The notes: generated from the letters alone by a model not told the origin. A stretch of 28,809 bases of DNA from Paludibacteraceae bacterium (GCA_023227695.1 JALNVE010000008.1:1-28809), one strand, 5' to 3'. Counted from the stretch's first letter, positions 7,501-13,525 are shown. Numbers and translations are program-made.

Positions 7501-9646
7501 TTATTATCTCATTGGACGGCGTGTCCATTATGGCATTGGATGCTAATATCACACAGAGTCCTCCGGGTGCTGTCTTTTCCAGCATCTTAATGCTGAAATA
7601 GTTGTGTATTCTTGTCTGTGCTCCTTTATATATGGATGATTTGTTAGCCCATTCTTCGTCATAGACACTTATATTTCCGAATGGGACATTACTTAATACT
7701 AAATCATAGTTATTTGGCAATCGGGTCTCTTCAAAACCGTTTATCTGAATGTTTGCTTCCGGATATAAAATATTTGATATCATGCCTGTTATGGCATCTT
7801 TCTCTATCCCTGTTAATTGAGACCTCTGGATGAGGGCTTTGTCCATACTGCTAAAGAACCTTCCTGTTCCCATGGACGGCTCTAATACTTTTCCTCCCTC
7901 AAATCCTGCTTTTTGGACAAAATAATAGATGGAGTCTATTATCTCATTAGGCGTAAAATACGCATTTTGTGATGAGGAATAAAGGGAAGACATCATCGCA
8001 TCTTTCCTGAATTTTGGATTTTGATGTTGCTTTACTTTGGATATCCGATCTAAAGCATTCTCTATCCTCGAACGCTGCTCTTTCTGTTTATATAGGCTAT
8101 CCAGATAGCCTCCCCATCCCGAATAGGTGGAGAGCTTCTCCTTCTCTTCTTCTGTCGCCTTCCTGTTTACCTCCACAATGTCGGCTAACAGTTCTATTAT
8201 CTCTATATTTCTCTCGAAGACTTCACTTCTGCTTCCTACTTTTGGACTTTCTTTACAGAGGTAAGCATTAGCGTTTAACCCTTCCGGTTTTTCTCTCTTT
8301 ATTCTTCTTCCGTCAACAAGTCCGACGAAATCTGCTCCATCACCATGTACTGTGCCATTGCTTCTTCCGTTCCGTCGGCTATTATCGCTTCCTCCATCTT
8401 GTCGTACGCTATCTGCGCCTCCAAACAATACGTCAGAAGGTTTTCCTTCGGTATTTCCTTGTGATATGCCTCTATCAGACTCTTTATTCTCTGCCCTTTG
8501 GAATTGAGTATCATCGTTTCTACTATCTCCTTCTTCTCTTCTTCTGTCTCCGCTTCCATCAACTGCCGGTTCGTCCTTATGAGATAGCTGTTCATTCTCT
8601 CGATGATCTCCTCGTTCGAATATTTTCTTCTTGTCCAGACTTCCGTTAACATCCTTATCATCAGGTTTAACTGAACTCCAAAGGTCCTCTCTATTAGTGG
8701 ATATTCTTCGTGAACTGTCGTCTTTATCAGTTCTTCTATTATTTCTACTTTCATCTCCGTTATTTTTTATGGTTATTTTCTTTTCTTTGTTTTGATCCCT
8801 TTCTTCGCCAAAGTCCAATGTCATCTGAACTTGTTCCTTTATCTGGTGGATGTCCTCTTTGGCTTGAGGATTTTGTATCTCGTCTTTTTTCTCCGAATCG
8901 GTTACCGTATTGGAGATGTTTTGCCATGTCTCCTTAAATAACGGCATTAACTTCTTGGAGTCCTTACAGAACAGATTAATATCCCTATATGTTAGAGAAT
9001 AATACTCATTTCTAACTTTCGTTAGGGAATTATAAGAAGTTTCGAAAGGTATGAACTTATCCTTCTCTTGCTGAGAGACTAGGTTCGTCCTTATGATATA
9101 ATTGCCTTCGGGATCTAATACAAGATAACCTAACATCCTTTCGTTTCGCTCTATATCATAAGAGGTATATTTATCATATCCTTTGACAGCTTGTATTCTT
9201 GCCGTTTCTTCTTTATTGGGTCTTATCTTGATCTCATAGTCTTGAAGATCTAAAAGGTCCGATCCTCTCAGATTTTCTCTTATCATCTTCTCTTTTATTA
9301 GGGCTGAGAAGTCATTCTTATTGTAAGAACCTGTTCGATAGATACTATCTAAACTCTCTCCATGAAATAATCTGGCTAGTATCTCCGGATGGTAGCCATT
9401 ATAATCCTTGTGAAATACAAAGGATCTTGTCTTGCGGTTATAGTAACCGCCAAACTTCTTTACCTCTGTTAGATAGTCTATAAATTTATCTTTGGTGATT
9501 GGTTTGGTAATCTTTATTGCACAATCATTCCCGTCAAACTGGATACATTCCTTTGTGAAATATATAAGTTTTGAACTTTTATCTTGGCTTTTCGCCATGA
9601 GTTGTACGAACTCTAACTCTTCTTGTGTATTGATTATTTTTTCCAT
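1577..9646 (-). CDS. Giant polyvalent protein: N6-adenine methylase + SNF2-type helicase + RadC-like JAMM domain
   Basis: This 2689-residue protein has several domains in order. Residues 1-250 are an unassigned N-terminus. Residues 260-460 are low-complexity, rich in D/N/R/S/G/E. A class I N6-adenine methyltransferase follows, with motif I VLEPSMGTGRFF (587-598) and a catalytic-loop variant SNVPFG (652-657) in place of the usual NPPY/F. A superfamily 2 helicase spans about 1240-1840: Walker A GAGKT (1271-1275), DESH box (1441-1444) and the GTGVN...QRNGRGVRQGN region (1751-1787). A RadC-like domain has a full HNHPSG...PSxxD motif (2220-2233), followed by a second RadC-like unit without the histidines (about 2312-2427). 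The C-terminus (2474-2655) carries repeats shared with the genes at 10299-11325. Related methylase-helicase proteins are known from Bacteroides elements; proposed roles are DNA modification, anti-restriction and establishment. The linker overlaps another ORF (8299-8754). The ATG follows an AGGA site. Confidence 0.9.
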   Translation of the reverse strand: MEKIINTQEELEFVQLMAKSQDKSSKLIYFTKECIQFDGNDCAIKITKPITKDKFIDYLTEVKKFGGYYNRKTRSFVFHKDYNGYHPEILARLFHGESLDSIYRTGSYNKNDFSALIKEKMIRENLRGSDLLDLQDYEIKIRPNKEETARIQAVKGYDKYTSYDIERNERMLGYLVLDPEGNYIIRTNLVSQQEKDKFIPFETSYNSLTKVRNEYYSLTYRDINLFCKDSKKLMPLFKETWQNISNTVTDSEKKDEIQNPQAKEDIHQIKEQVQMTLDFGEERDQNKEKKITIKNNGDESRNNRRTDKDDSSRRISTNREDLWSSVKPDDKDVNGSLDKKKIFERGDHRENEQLSHKDEPAVDGSGDRRREEGDSRNDDTQFQRAENKESDRGISQGNTEGKPSDVLFGGADSVRQDGGSDNSRRNGRSNGTVHGDGADFVGLVDGRRIKREKPEGLNANAYLCKESPKVGSRSEVFERNIEIIELLADIVEVNRKATEEEKEKLSTYSGWGGYLDSLYKQKEQRSRIENALDRISKVKQHQNPKFRKDAMMSSLYSSSQNAYFTPNEIIDSIYYFVQKAGFEGGKVLEPSMGTGRFFSSMDKALIQRSQLTGIEKDAITGMISNILYPEANIQINGFEETRLPNNYDLVLSNVPFGNISVYDEEWANKSSIYKGAQTRIHNYFSIKMLEKTAPGGLCVILASNAIMDTPSNEIIRKKISDEAEFLGAVRLPNNTFQATEVTTDIIFLRKFNEGEAKNQKIDFVETKKINLLNRNDENIELSLNQYYVENPSRILGKLDLGRMYGGYSITVTSTENVEGISQKVKNFSDEVLKDRIFEKKGNEEKEYADILSRIKTKENIEDRDGSLVMKDNKIGFVVSQFDETGTMTKYLDMSAPVLKKENVRILSYLELKNTLGTLIQNELEGKEKESEKTRKELNSTYDKFVALYGSLNDKKNANIFKEDVDFVKVKNLEKMDADNKVVKADIFHHSTIRRKINLEEINTPQSAINVSLAEFGYVNTLFLEQRIGSDWKEQTADYLFRIPGTEKYELREIYLSGDVKTKLEEAEKYLSEDRTIQKNVEELKKVIPADIPAEQISIRLGNRWIPDQMYGEFFRELLQNNSGSIKVSYSGSEADTYDVSIPLSEKDNPLYSTPYKNTREVLEAAINDKTLIIRMENAEGDKVVNKEQTCIVNDKIRDIRSKFQDWIIADRTRAQEIQKIYNSRYNRTVVTKFDGSHLNFEGIAITPRPHQKDAVWMVMQRRGGIIDHMVGAGKTLVMESAAMEMKRTGMIKKPLLIGLKANVQQMANEFLRFYPNANILAPTEKDFTKQNRRNLLSKIAVNDYDCIILTHDQYKQLEHTNEIKREVYEEKINELESAILFLENAKDNQGYGTDDLTKRQLKALENRKSNLRSKLNKLTQQNNVDEGFCFENLGFDFLMVDESHKFKNLEYATKYTRVAGLGNSTGSKGAMQLLFGVRSMQKLHGGDNGVVFASGTTITNSIVELYNILQYMRPNEMKKLGFSSFDAWASNYAERSTEFEFSVTGEIKLKDRFRKFLNVPELSLQYTEITDVRNDNNLKLNKPEARLHLVNIQPNEKMQEVNREIIEFAKSGKSEMFGLHLDDKDTSKMLLATTLSAKAAIDLRLVIEDYEEKEGDSGKLTQVVNNVAETYLKFDEHKGTQMIFSDLIENHNTGFSVYSEIKKQLIEKHHIPADQIADIRDYNTDVKRENLFKDMNNGNVRILMGSTSKLGTGVNAQERCVAIHHIDVPWTPSSLDQRNGRGVRQGNQIAKLYNDNKCDVYFYAVERSLDAYKYQLLETKSAFINQVKTNSAQSRDCVEGSGDENEGLSYAEIVAVLSGNPLLLEKSKVDRNVEELTRQRRAFLTNLSQQKDNIETLQIRSTKLTRLIEGNTKDRQKLKENGFVQDKQGLYPITQTINGVKFDKAKEAGEYITREFKDGNPINIEGFGMKSEVHLDPTNLMNRSDQLILTNSEGRIHYSVDFDITSDPTHLGQIFRKLLTSVETNGVSYQNSMEEVKQKQELMKDVDVNAKFPEEEKLNGLLNRQKEITLEFEKEDLEQNDYGTGNVDESEITEEVEGIEESEAEEVEEPSVSYKGGEIEENAAFDAEGKEFTLIERTFSEKQGFDFTGNEKIENAGDIAYLFRNLENSSVENSFGVYQSKEGTTIQYLTTGDDSHTIVPISAMLQGAIAMKADSVTLVHNHPSGSIIPSQMDRDLLAHMKKTFEGRNIKVNDGIIINTRSGKYSTFGSKDGTIEDFRPEKGEKEIPYKVMSFDRLVFSKEYSPDKLDKVRDIQSIVRFISSQRLGERDKMGYVVLDRQKGIVANLFTSETKIDKNNYKTISMEIADKSVRFGGAAVILYGRFEMDKSIDLNKEIKRNSADKIVLCDIIQQNKENSNFISYSDEGYLSPNYFNKKELIEETKPEKAEKEQKREEKAEKKDNSPQSYLITDEMLSHIGSSTIALSINNYGAIKINNYAMKGIIDLTVKADIFIPKTNLDKIQDKTIYVTNNKVTNKEGEEIGKMLKVDIPMRIKDYQTDHQNQRVGVASEKEGSILFSVSTDKIKNIPPTENGNIFLSIKKNREGEMHVYPTKVLYSNALTGIKDFYVRKDILMNSKDATIKINKDGNIQLDKAVVGKSITYPPRYIEHPEQKQEKEQKQEVRKNKGMKI
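8299..8754 (-). CDS. Putative nested (overprinted) gene inside the methylase-helicase gene, unknown function
   Basis: This 151-residue ORF lies on the same strand as the giant gene, in its +1 frame, across host codons 298-450. It starts with ATG five codons after in-frame TAA stops and ends in TAA. Its product, starting MKVEIIEELIKTTVHEEYPL, is varied in composition, predicted mainly helical and amphipathic, with aromatics spread along it and an acidic C-terminus, as in a normal soluble protein. The host frame over the same bases is a featureless D/N/R/S/G-rich linker, what one expects if this frame carries the constraint. The start is preceded directly by GGAG, too close for an ideal ribosome site, so initiation may rely on coupling. 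Caveat: the host linker has few codons with T in the middle, which lowers stop frequency in this frame, so openness alone is not proof. I recognise no family. Confidence 0.5.
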   Translation of the reverse strand: MKVEIIEELIKTTVHEEYPLIERTFGVQLNLMIRMLTEVWTRRKYSNEEIIERMNSYLIRTNRQLMEAETEEEKKEIVETMILNSKGQRIKSLIEAYHKEIPKENLLTYCLEAQIAYDKMEEAIIADGTEEAMAQYMVMEQISSDLLTEEE

Positions 9647-9670
9647 AACCCAATCCTATATTTTTCAGTT

Positions 9671-10213
9671 CTATATTTCGAAAGTTAATGTGTTTATTTG
9701 CGATTTATCCTTTAGTTCGGATAGTGTTTCTATTTGTAAAGCTATTGCTTCCAAACATTTCTTCGCATCTGTATAGATGCTGTGGAGGATAATATTTCCT
9801 GTCTCCTCTTTTAAAAAATAATCGTCGAGATCTTCCTCCGTCATATAGGATCGGCATTTTTTACATATCTGGTAACCTTTGGTCCAGATTTCTTGGTTTG
9901 ATTTTACATTATCCGTCAGCTTTACCCACAATTCGGCTTTTCCTGCCAAATACATGGCATAACTTGCATCTTCGATTCCATCCTCTTCTTCTAAGGACTC
10001 CTTTGTTTCCTTTATCAGTCGTTCTAGCTCTTCTTTTTTGGAAATGATCTCATTCATACAGTTTGCCTGCATGTGTACCTTTTCATCCGATTTCCAATAG
10101 TCGAGTAATTTTTCTTCACTTTTAAAGTTTTGCTTTAATACGGACACATACTTATCATATGCGTCTGTCATGTTTATCCCCAATAGAATGTCTTTTATTT
10201 GTTCTGCTTTCAT
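9671..10213 (-). CDS. Hypothetical protein, about 180 residues
   Basis: I do not recognise this protein. The frame is open up to an ATG at 10240, but that codon sits inside a hairpin (10228-10257), so the ATG at 10213, giving a product starting MKAEQIKDILLG, is the likelier start. The protein is acidic and mostly helical, with a charged central segment (KKEELERLIKETKESLEEED) and a CKKC pair near residue 123 that is not part of a recognisable zinc finger. It lies 24 bp upstream of the giant methylase-helicase gene and should be cotranscribed with it. No signal peptide or membrane segment is visible, so a cytoplasmic role is expected. Confidence 0.7.
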   Translation of the reverse strand: MKAEQIKDILLGINMTDAYDKYVSVLKQNFKSEEKLLDYWKSDEKVHMQANCMNEIISKKEELERLIKETKESLEEEDGIEDASYAMYLAGKAELWVKLTDNVKSNQEIWTKGYQICKKCRSYMTEEDLDDYFLKEETGNIILHSIYTDAKKCLEAIALQIETLSELKDKSQINTLTFEI

Positions 10214-10227
10214 TGTGTTTCGAGTTA

Positions 10228-10257
10228 AGGAGAAAGTCATTAATATGACCTTCTCCT
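10228..10257 (-). other. Inverted repeat / RNA hairpin upstream of the 180-residue gene
   Basis: Arms 10228-10240 and 10245-10257 pair over 13 bp with one mismatch around a 4-nt loop. In the minus-strand transcript it lies between the stop of the repeat-domain gene (10299) and the start at 10213. No T run follows in either orientation, so it is not a typical intrinsic terminator; mRNA processing, stability or an operator role are possible. Confidence 0.45.
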
Positions 10258-10271
10258 GATTTTGAATTCAA

Positions 10272-10294
10272 AATTATTTAGTAGAATTATTTAG
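10272..10294. repeat. Short direct repeat AATTATTTAG x2
   Basis: The 10-mer AATTATTTAG occurs at 10272-10281 and 10285-10294 in the short gap between two genes. It is AT-rich, adjoins the hairpin at 10228-10257, and has no assigned role. Confidence 0.4.
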
Positions 10295-10298
10295 GTTC

Positions 10299-11003
10299 TT
10301 AGCTAATTCTAAGCTGTTTTTTCTCTTTCTTCTGCTCTATCTTTTGCATCCTATCTTCTTTATTGACGTCATATACAGTTGCCTGCACCGCCACGCCTTC
10401 TGGAAGCTGAGGATATTTATATTTGTCCGGCTGTAACTTGTTATTGCTAGTCAATGTCAATGCGATGGTCTCTACCGTCTTCTTTTCTCCCTCCTTCGTG
10501 GTGATCTCTTTAGGTATGGCCAATTTCGGATTCAGAAGGTCTTCCTTACTGATCTTCATCTCTTTGACAACATATTGGTCCAGATAACCGTTATAGAATT
10601 TGGGGCTGGCTATAATGGAATGCGTGGGCATTCCCTCTTTCGGGTCTTTTCTATCCCGAATGTCTATATGGACAAAACCGTTATTGTCGGCGGGTATGTC
10701 CTTTATCTTCTCTCGGTCTACCGTTACCGAATAGAATTCGTTCTTGAGGGTTGTTCCCTCTTTTTTTATTGCGTCGATGGCAAAGGCCGCTCCTACATAT
10801 TGAATGGAATTATTTACTTCTTTGCCGTTCTTAATGTCTAGCTGCTTTTGTCTCATGACGTTGTTGACCTCAAAGGCTATTCCTTCAAGCTTTGGGGATG
10901 TCTGATCTGTAATTTCCAGTGCCCTGTTATTCTGAAAAATTTCGCCTCTTGTGTTTATTAAGAGGCATATATCTCCGTATGGATTAACAGGCACTTTCAT
11001 CAT
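10299..11003 (-). CDS. Repeat-domain protein related to the C-terminus of the giant protein
   Basis: This is a protein of about 234 residues if it starts at the tandem ATGATG at 11003/11000 (product MMKVPVNPYG...). The frame stays open to an ATG at 11156, but that part is the shadow of the upstream gene. It holds a module with pattern SVxxDxxKIKxIPxxNNGxxHIxI, which also occurs near residues 2576-2600 of the giant protein, and an N-terminal unit (ICLLINTRGEI) matching residues 2482-2493 there. It is therefore a paralogue of that C-terminal region. No catalytic motif is visible; a binding or scaffold role is plausible but unproven. It overlaps the 113-residue ORF by 20 bp, and the pair looks like one ancestral gene split by a +1 frameshift. 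Confidence 0.7.
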   Translation of the reverse strand: MMKVPVNPYGDICLLINTRGEIFQNNRALEITDQTSPKLEGIAFEVNNVMRQKQLDIKNGKEVNNSIQYVGAAFAIDAIKKEGTTLKNEFYSVTVDREKIKDIPADNNGFVHIDIRDRKDPKEGMPTHSIIASPKFYNGYLDQYVVKEMKISKEDLLNPKLAIPKEITTKEGEKKTVETIALTLTSNNKLQPDKYKYPQLPEGVAVQATVYDVNKEDRMQKIEQKKEKKQLRIS

Positions 11004-11325
11004 ATCCTCTTTCTTCAGAGAAGTCCTTAATAGAATGTATATCCACGTATTTTCCATCGGATAGGAAATTTTTGTTGTAAATAATATTACAGTTTGGTTT
11101 TCCAAACTCTTGGTTCTTTCGTGCATGGATGCTGAAATGTAGCATTCCATCTTCACTTGTCGTTAATTTTTCTACCATGTCTCTCTTCAGTTGCATGGCG
11201 TAAAACGGAATCGGGAGATTTTGAGTTTCTCCGGTTTTCAAATTTACGAGCGTATCGTTACGGTAGGCTGAACCGTAAAAGATTTCTTTAAAATCTTTCT
11301 TTTCCTTTTCTTGTTCTTGTTCCAT
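10984..11325 (-). CDS. Small repeat-domain protein, possibly the 5' part of a frameshifted gene
   Basis: This 113-residue protein carries one copy of the repeat module, seen as LKRDMVEKLTTSEDGMLHFSI near residue 45 and then a NIIYNKNF strand. The same pattern occurs in the downstream gene and in the giant protein's C-terminus (VLYSNAL). Its end, IHSIKDFSEERGYDESAC, resembles the giant protein's GIKDFYVRKDILM only up to SIKDFS; the resemblance then continues in the +1 frame as LKKEDMM, the frame of the next gene. The ORF may thus be the 5' part of a gene broken by a 1-nt change. It lies 13 bp downstream of the thermonuclease gene. The function is unknown. Confidence 0.6.
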   Translation of the reverse strand: MEQEQEKEKKDFKEIFYGSAYRNDTLVNLKTGETQNLPIPFYAMQLKRDMVEKLTTSEDGMLHFSIHARKNQEFGKPNCNIIYNKNFLSDGKYVDIHSIKDFSEERGYDESAC

Positions 11326-11338
11326 ATCATATAAGTAT

Positions 11339-11806
11339 TTAGTTTTTTTTCCGATATTGCCATGGTCTTATAGGATTGGAATCCTTCCATAATCCTACCT
11401 TGTTAGTCTTTGCAGTTTTCTCTGCCTGACTATACTTTTCACTATTGTCAAATCTTTTATAGTGCCACGCGAGTCCTGCCTTCAACATCTCATAAGAGAT
11501 ATCCTTCTCTTCGGAATATACTCGGCAGATATATCGTCCATATCTGTCTTTGTTGCTGACAAGAACTTTGACAGATATTCCGCCTATAAGCTTTGATAGA
11601 TATTCTTTTGAGACCCTTCCAAATGCTTGGCTTTTCTCCGGAGCGTCAATCCCGTATATTCGGACTCTGATCGTCCCGTTCTCCGTGAGCATATCAAAGG
11701 TGTCCCCATCTAATATTTTTACTACCTTCCCATAAAACCCCTGTGAATATGAAGCTATAAAAGGGAAAAGTATTATTAGACTTAATATCTTCAATCGCTG
11801 TTTCAT
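11339..11806 (-). CDS. Secreted thermonuclease (staphylococcal nuclease family)
   Basis: This 155-residue protein has an N-terminal signal peptide (MKQRLKILSLIILFPFIASYSQ, no lipobox cysteine) followed by a complete SNase-like OB fold. The family signature is present: DGDT near residue 34, RVRIYGIDAPEK with the catalytic arginine and the D/E pair, DRYGR with the second arginine, and the GLAW turn. It is a calcium-dependent, sugar-nonspecific endonuclease by family, predicted to act in the periplasm or outside the cell. Its ATG overlaps the stop of the DUF4099/DUF3945 gene through the conserved AAAGGAATGAAAATATGAAA junction. SNase-like genes are found on plasmids and conjugative elements; a role in clearing extracellular or entering DNA is inference. 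Confidence 0.93.
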   Translation of the reverse strand: MKQRLKILSLIILFPFIASYSQGFYGKVVKILDGDTFDMLTENGTIRVRIYGIDAPEKSQAFGRVSKEYLSKLIGGISVKVLVSNKDRYGRYICRVYSEEKDISYEMLKAGLAWHYKRFDNSEKYSQAEKTAKTNKVGLWKDSNPIRPWQYRKKN

Positions 11807-11820
11807 ATTTTCATTCCTTT
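11801..11820 (-). promoter_or_regulatory. Stop/start coupling junction with ribosome-binding site (copy 2)
   Basis: The junction AAAGGAATGAAAATATGAAA joins the end of the DUF4099/DUF3945 gene (residues GMKI, then TGA) to the ATG of the thermonuclease. It differs from the junction at 1575-1594 in one base of 20 and includes a ribosome-binding AAAGGA about 9 nt before the start. Confidence 0.6.
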
Positions 11821-13440
11821 TTTCTTTGTTTTTTGCTCTTTTGGATCATTATTTTCCGTTTGCTTTCTGTCCATTGTGGTGGACTTGTCTGTCTTTAACT
11901 CCTCCGTTCTGGCTCCGTCATTGTTCGCCTTCACTTGTGGGGTGAAGTCTTTCTCTATCTGCAATGGTGGTTGCTTTTTGGAGATGTCCAGACTCTTCTG
12001 TCCGGGATTTATGATGATCCATCCTGTATATTTTATCCCTTGCTTGTCTATCAGGTCGTCTCGCTTGATAGGTTCGCCTTTTTTAAGGATATTCTTTTCT
12101 TCTTCTTTTAATTTTACTCCGGCAACTTTGTCAGGAATATTCAGTCGGGTTGTGTTAATGGCTACCAATTCTTTGGTGTCCTTATCGACTCCTAGAATAC
12201 ATGGTAACTGCTGCCCATCCTTGCTTGTTAAATTGACTACCTTCCCGCTTGTTCCTACCGATTGGAGATTCTTTTTGTCCTGTTCTGTGAGTGAATATCC
12301 CTTGAACTGGTCATTTAGATTCAACTCCTTTCTGACAGGATGAAGCATCAGCTTCGTATTTCCGTCTTTTGTCCTCACCAATCGAAATTTTGCTTCCAAA
12401 CTGGTAATTTCCGCTTCTTCTGTCTTGACGGATATTTTTAATAGGCCTGTTTTCTCTCCTTCCTTTAGCTTCTGTAAGTCCTCTGCTGAGATAGTATCCT
12501 TTTTATAGCCATATCTCTCAAGACGCTCAAAAACTTCCTTCTCGGTGAACAACTCCTTATTTAGAAGTCTCTCCGATTCCAAAGAATCCGGAGTTTGGAT
12601 CGTTTCCAACTGCTTTGCACTTAAGAAGTGATCCGTATTTCCTACCGTACCTTGTATGGTGGAGTTCTCGTCTTTTATAATTTCTTGTTGTAAGGATATT
12701 TTGCCCTCTTGGCTTAATCCTTCTATATTCCCATATTTCTCTTCGATCTTCTTGTCTAAGGCCGCCGAATCGCTGTTCGTTATGAAACTATATGATATAG
12801 TCCTTTCGTTTTCTGGTTTATCGGCTTCATTTACACTTCGATCTACTATGTCTTTCAATTCTTCGCTCTTGATAAATTGGTTGACCTCCTCATCCGTCCG
12901 CATTATACGGACATTGTTCTGATCTCCGTCATGACTAAGGAAGATGAACGATTCATTCTCTTTGAGAGAATTTGTCTCTTCTCCATTAATTGCCCTAGAT
13001 AGAGCTTCTTTTACGGTTACGGCATCCAACTGTGCTAGCATTTTATTCTTAGCTTGGTCGCCTGCCTTTAGTTGTTCCATCTTATTCCCATAGCCATGAG
13101 TGAAGGCTTGGAACAACATGATCATCATCGGTTTTCGTGCCAATTCGGACGATTCATCCCTCTGTTTTTCTTTTACAGCTTTTTTGGCGTCTTTTTCCGC
13201 ACCTTTAACTGTCGTCCTTTTAAACTTGTCTGCATCCGTTTCGGCTGCTTTAAGCTTTCTCTCTAACTCGGCTAACTCTTCAGCCTGTTTCCTTTTTGCC
13301 TCCTCTATCTGTTTTTTGATGTCAGAGACATTATCTACTTTTTCTTGATATTCCGTTTGTGTACCAAGATTTTCTTTCTTCTTCAGACTTCCGTCCTCCA
13401 AATTTTGATTGTCTACGGATATATTATTATTTACTTTCAT
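11803..13440 (-). CDS. DUF4099/DUF3945-type protein
   Basis: This 545-residue cytoplasmic protein is the first structural gene of the accessory operon. Residues 35-100 form a lysine/glutamate-rich coiled coil (IKKQIEEAKRKQAEELAELE). Residues 290-380 match the DUF4099 pattern (FTEKEVFERLERYGYKKDTIS...). Residues 380-490 hold two DUF3945-type units, seen as YSLTEQDKKNL and VKLKEEEKNILKKGEPI followed by a GIKYTGWIIINP strand. These families are confined largely to Bacteroidota mobile elements, near helicase, topoisomerase and primase genes; their biochemical role is not established. The tail is charged and ends KKKGMKI, matching the end of the giant protein. The gene has its own promoter (-7 box 13454-13461) behind two palindromes that are probably operators. 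Confidence 0.85.
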   Translation of the reverse strand: MKVNNNISVDNQNLEDGSLKKKENLGTQTEYQEKVDNVSDIKKQIEEAKRKQAEELAELERKLKAAETDADKFKRTTVKGAEKDAKKAVKEKQRDESSELARKPMMIMLFQAFTHGYGNKMEQLKAGDQAKNKMLAQLDAVTVKEALSRAINGEETNSLKENESFIFLSHDGDQNNVRIMRTDEEVNQFIKSEELKDIVDRSVNEADKPENERTISYSFITNSDSAALDKKIEEKYGNIEGLSQEGKISLQQEIIKDENSTIQGTVGNTDHFLSAKQLETIQTPDSLESERLLNKELFTEKEVFERLERYGYKKDTISAEDLQKLKEGEKTGLLKISVKTEEAEITSLEAKFRLVRTKDGNTKLMLHPVRKELNLNDQFKGYSLTEQDKKNLQSVGTSGKVVNLTSKDGQQLPCILGVDKDTKELVAINTTRLNIPDKVAGVKLKEEEKNILKKGEPIKRDDLIDKQGIKYTGWIIINPGQKSLDISKKQPPLQIEKDFTPQVKANNDGARTEELKTDKSTTMDRKQTENNDPKEQKTKKKGMKI

Positions 13441-13453
13441 ATTTATGATGTTT

Positions 13454-13461
13454 CAAAGATA
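13454..13461 (-). promoter_or_regulatory. Bacteroides-type -7 box of the accessory operon promoter
   Basis: The minus strand reads TATCTTTG, matching TAnnTTTG, 13 nt before the ATG at 13440. With a start about 7 nt downstream of the box the leader would be only a few bases long. No good TTTG -33 element is present; that region abuts the proximal palindrome. Confidence 0.5.
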
Positions 13462-13480
13462 GTAATAAAGTTTATATAAA

Positions 13481-13495
13481 AGACATATTTTGTCT
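13481..13495. promoter_or_regulatory. Operator-like palindrome, proximal (AGACATATTTTGTCT)
   Basis: The 5-bp arms AGACA/TGTCT surround TATTT. It lies immediately upstream of the accessory operon promoter, over the expected -33 position. A near-identical site lies exactly 30 bp away at 13511-13525. Confidence 0.55.
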
Positions 13496-13510
13496 ATTGT
13501 TTTCTATAAT

Positions 13511-13525
13511 GGACATATTTTGTCT
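13511..13525. promoter_or_regulatory. Operator-like palindrome, distal (GGACATATTTTGTCT)
   Basis: This is the second copy of the site, differing by one base from the proximal copy. The 30-bp spacing puts both on the same face of the helix, as for cooperative binding of a dimeric repressor. It sits just 3' of the XRE regulator gene. Confidence 0.55.

Noticed and set aside
11004..11156. N-terminal extension of the 234-residue repeat-domain gene to an ATG at 11156
   Set aside because: Most of it is the shadow frame of the 113-residue ORF. Only the last residues (LKKEDMM) look homologous, which is treated as a frameshift sign and not as a start at 11156.
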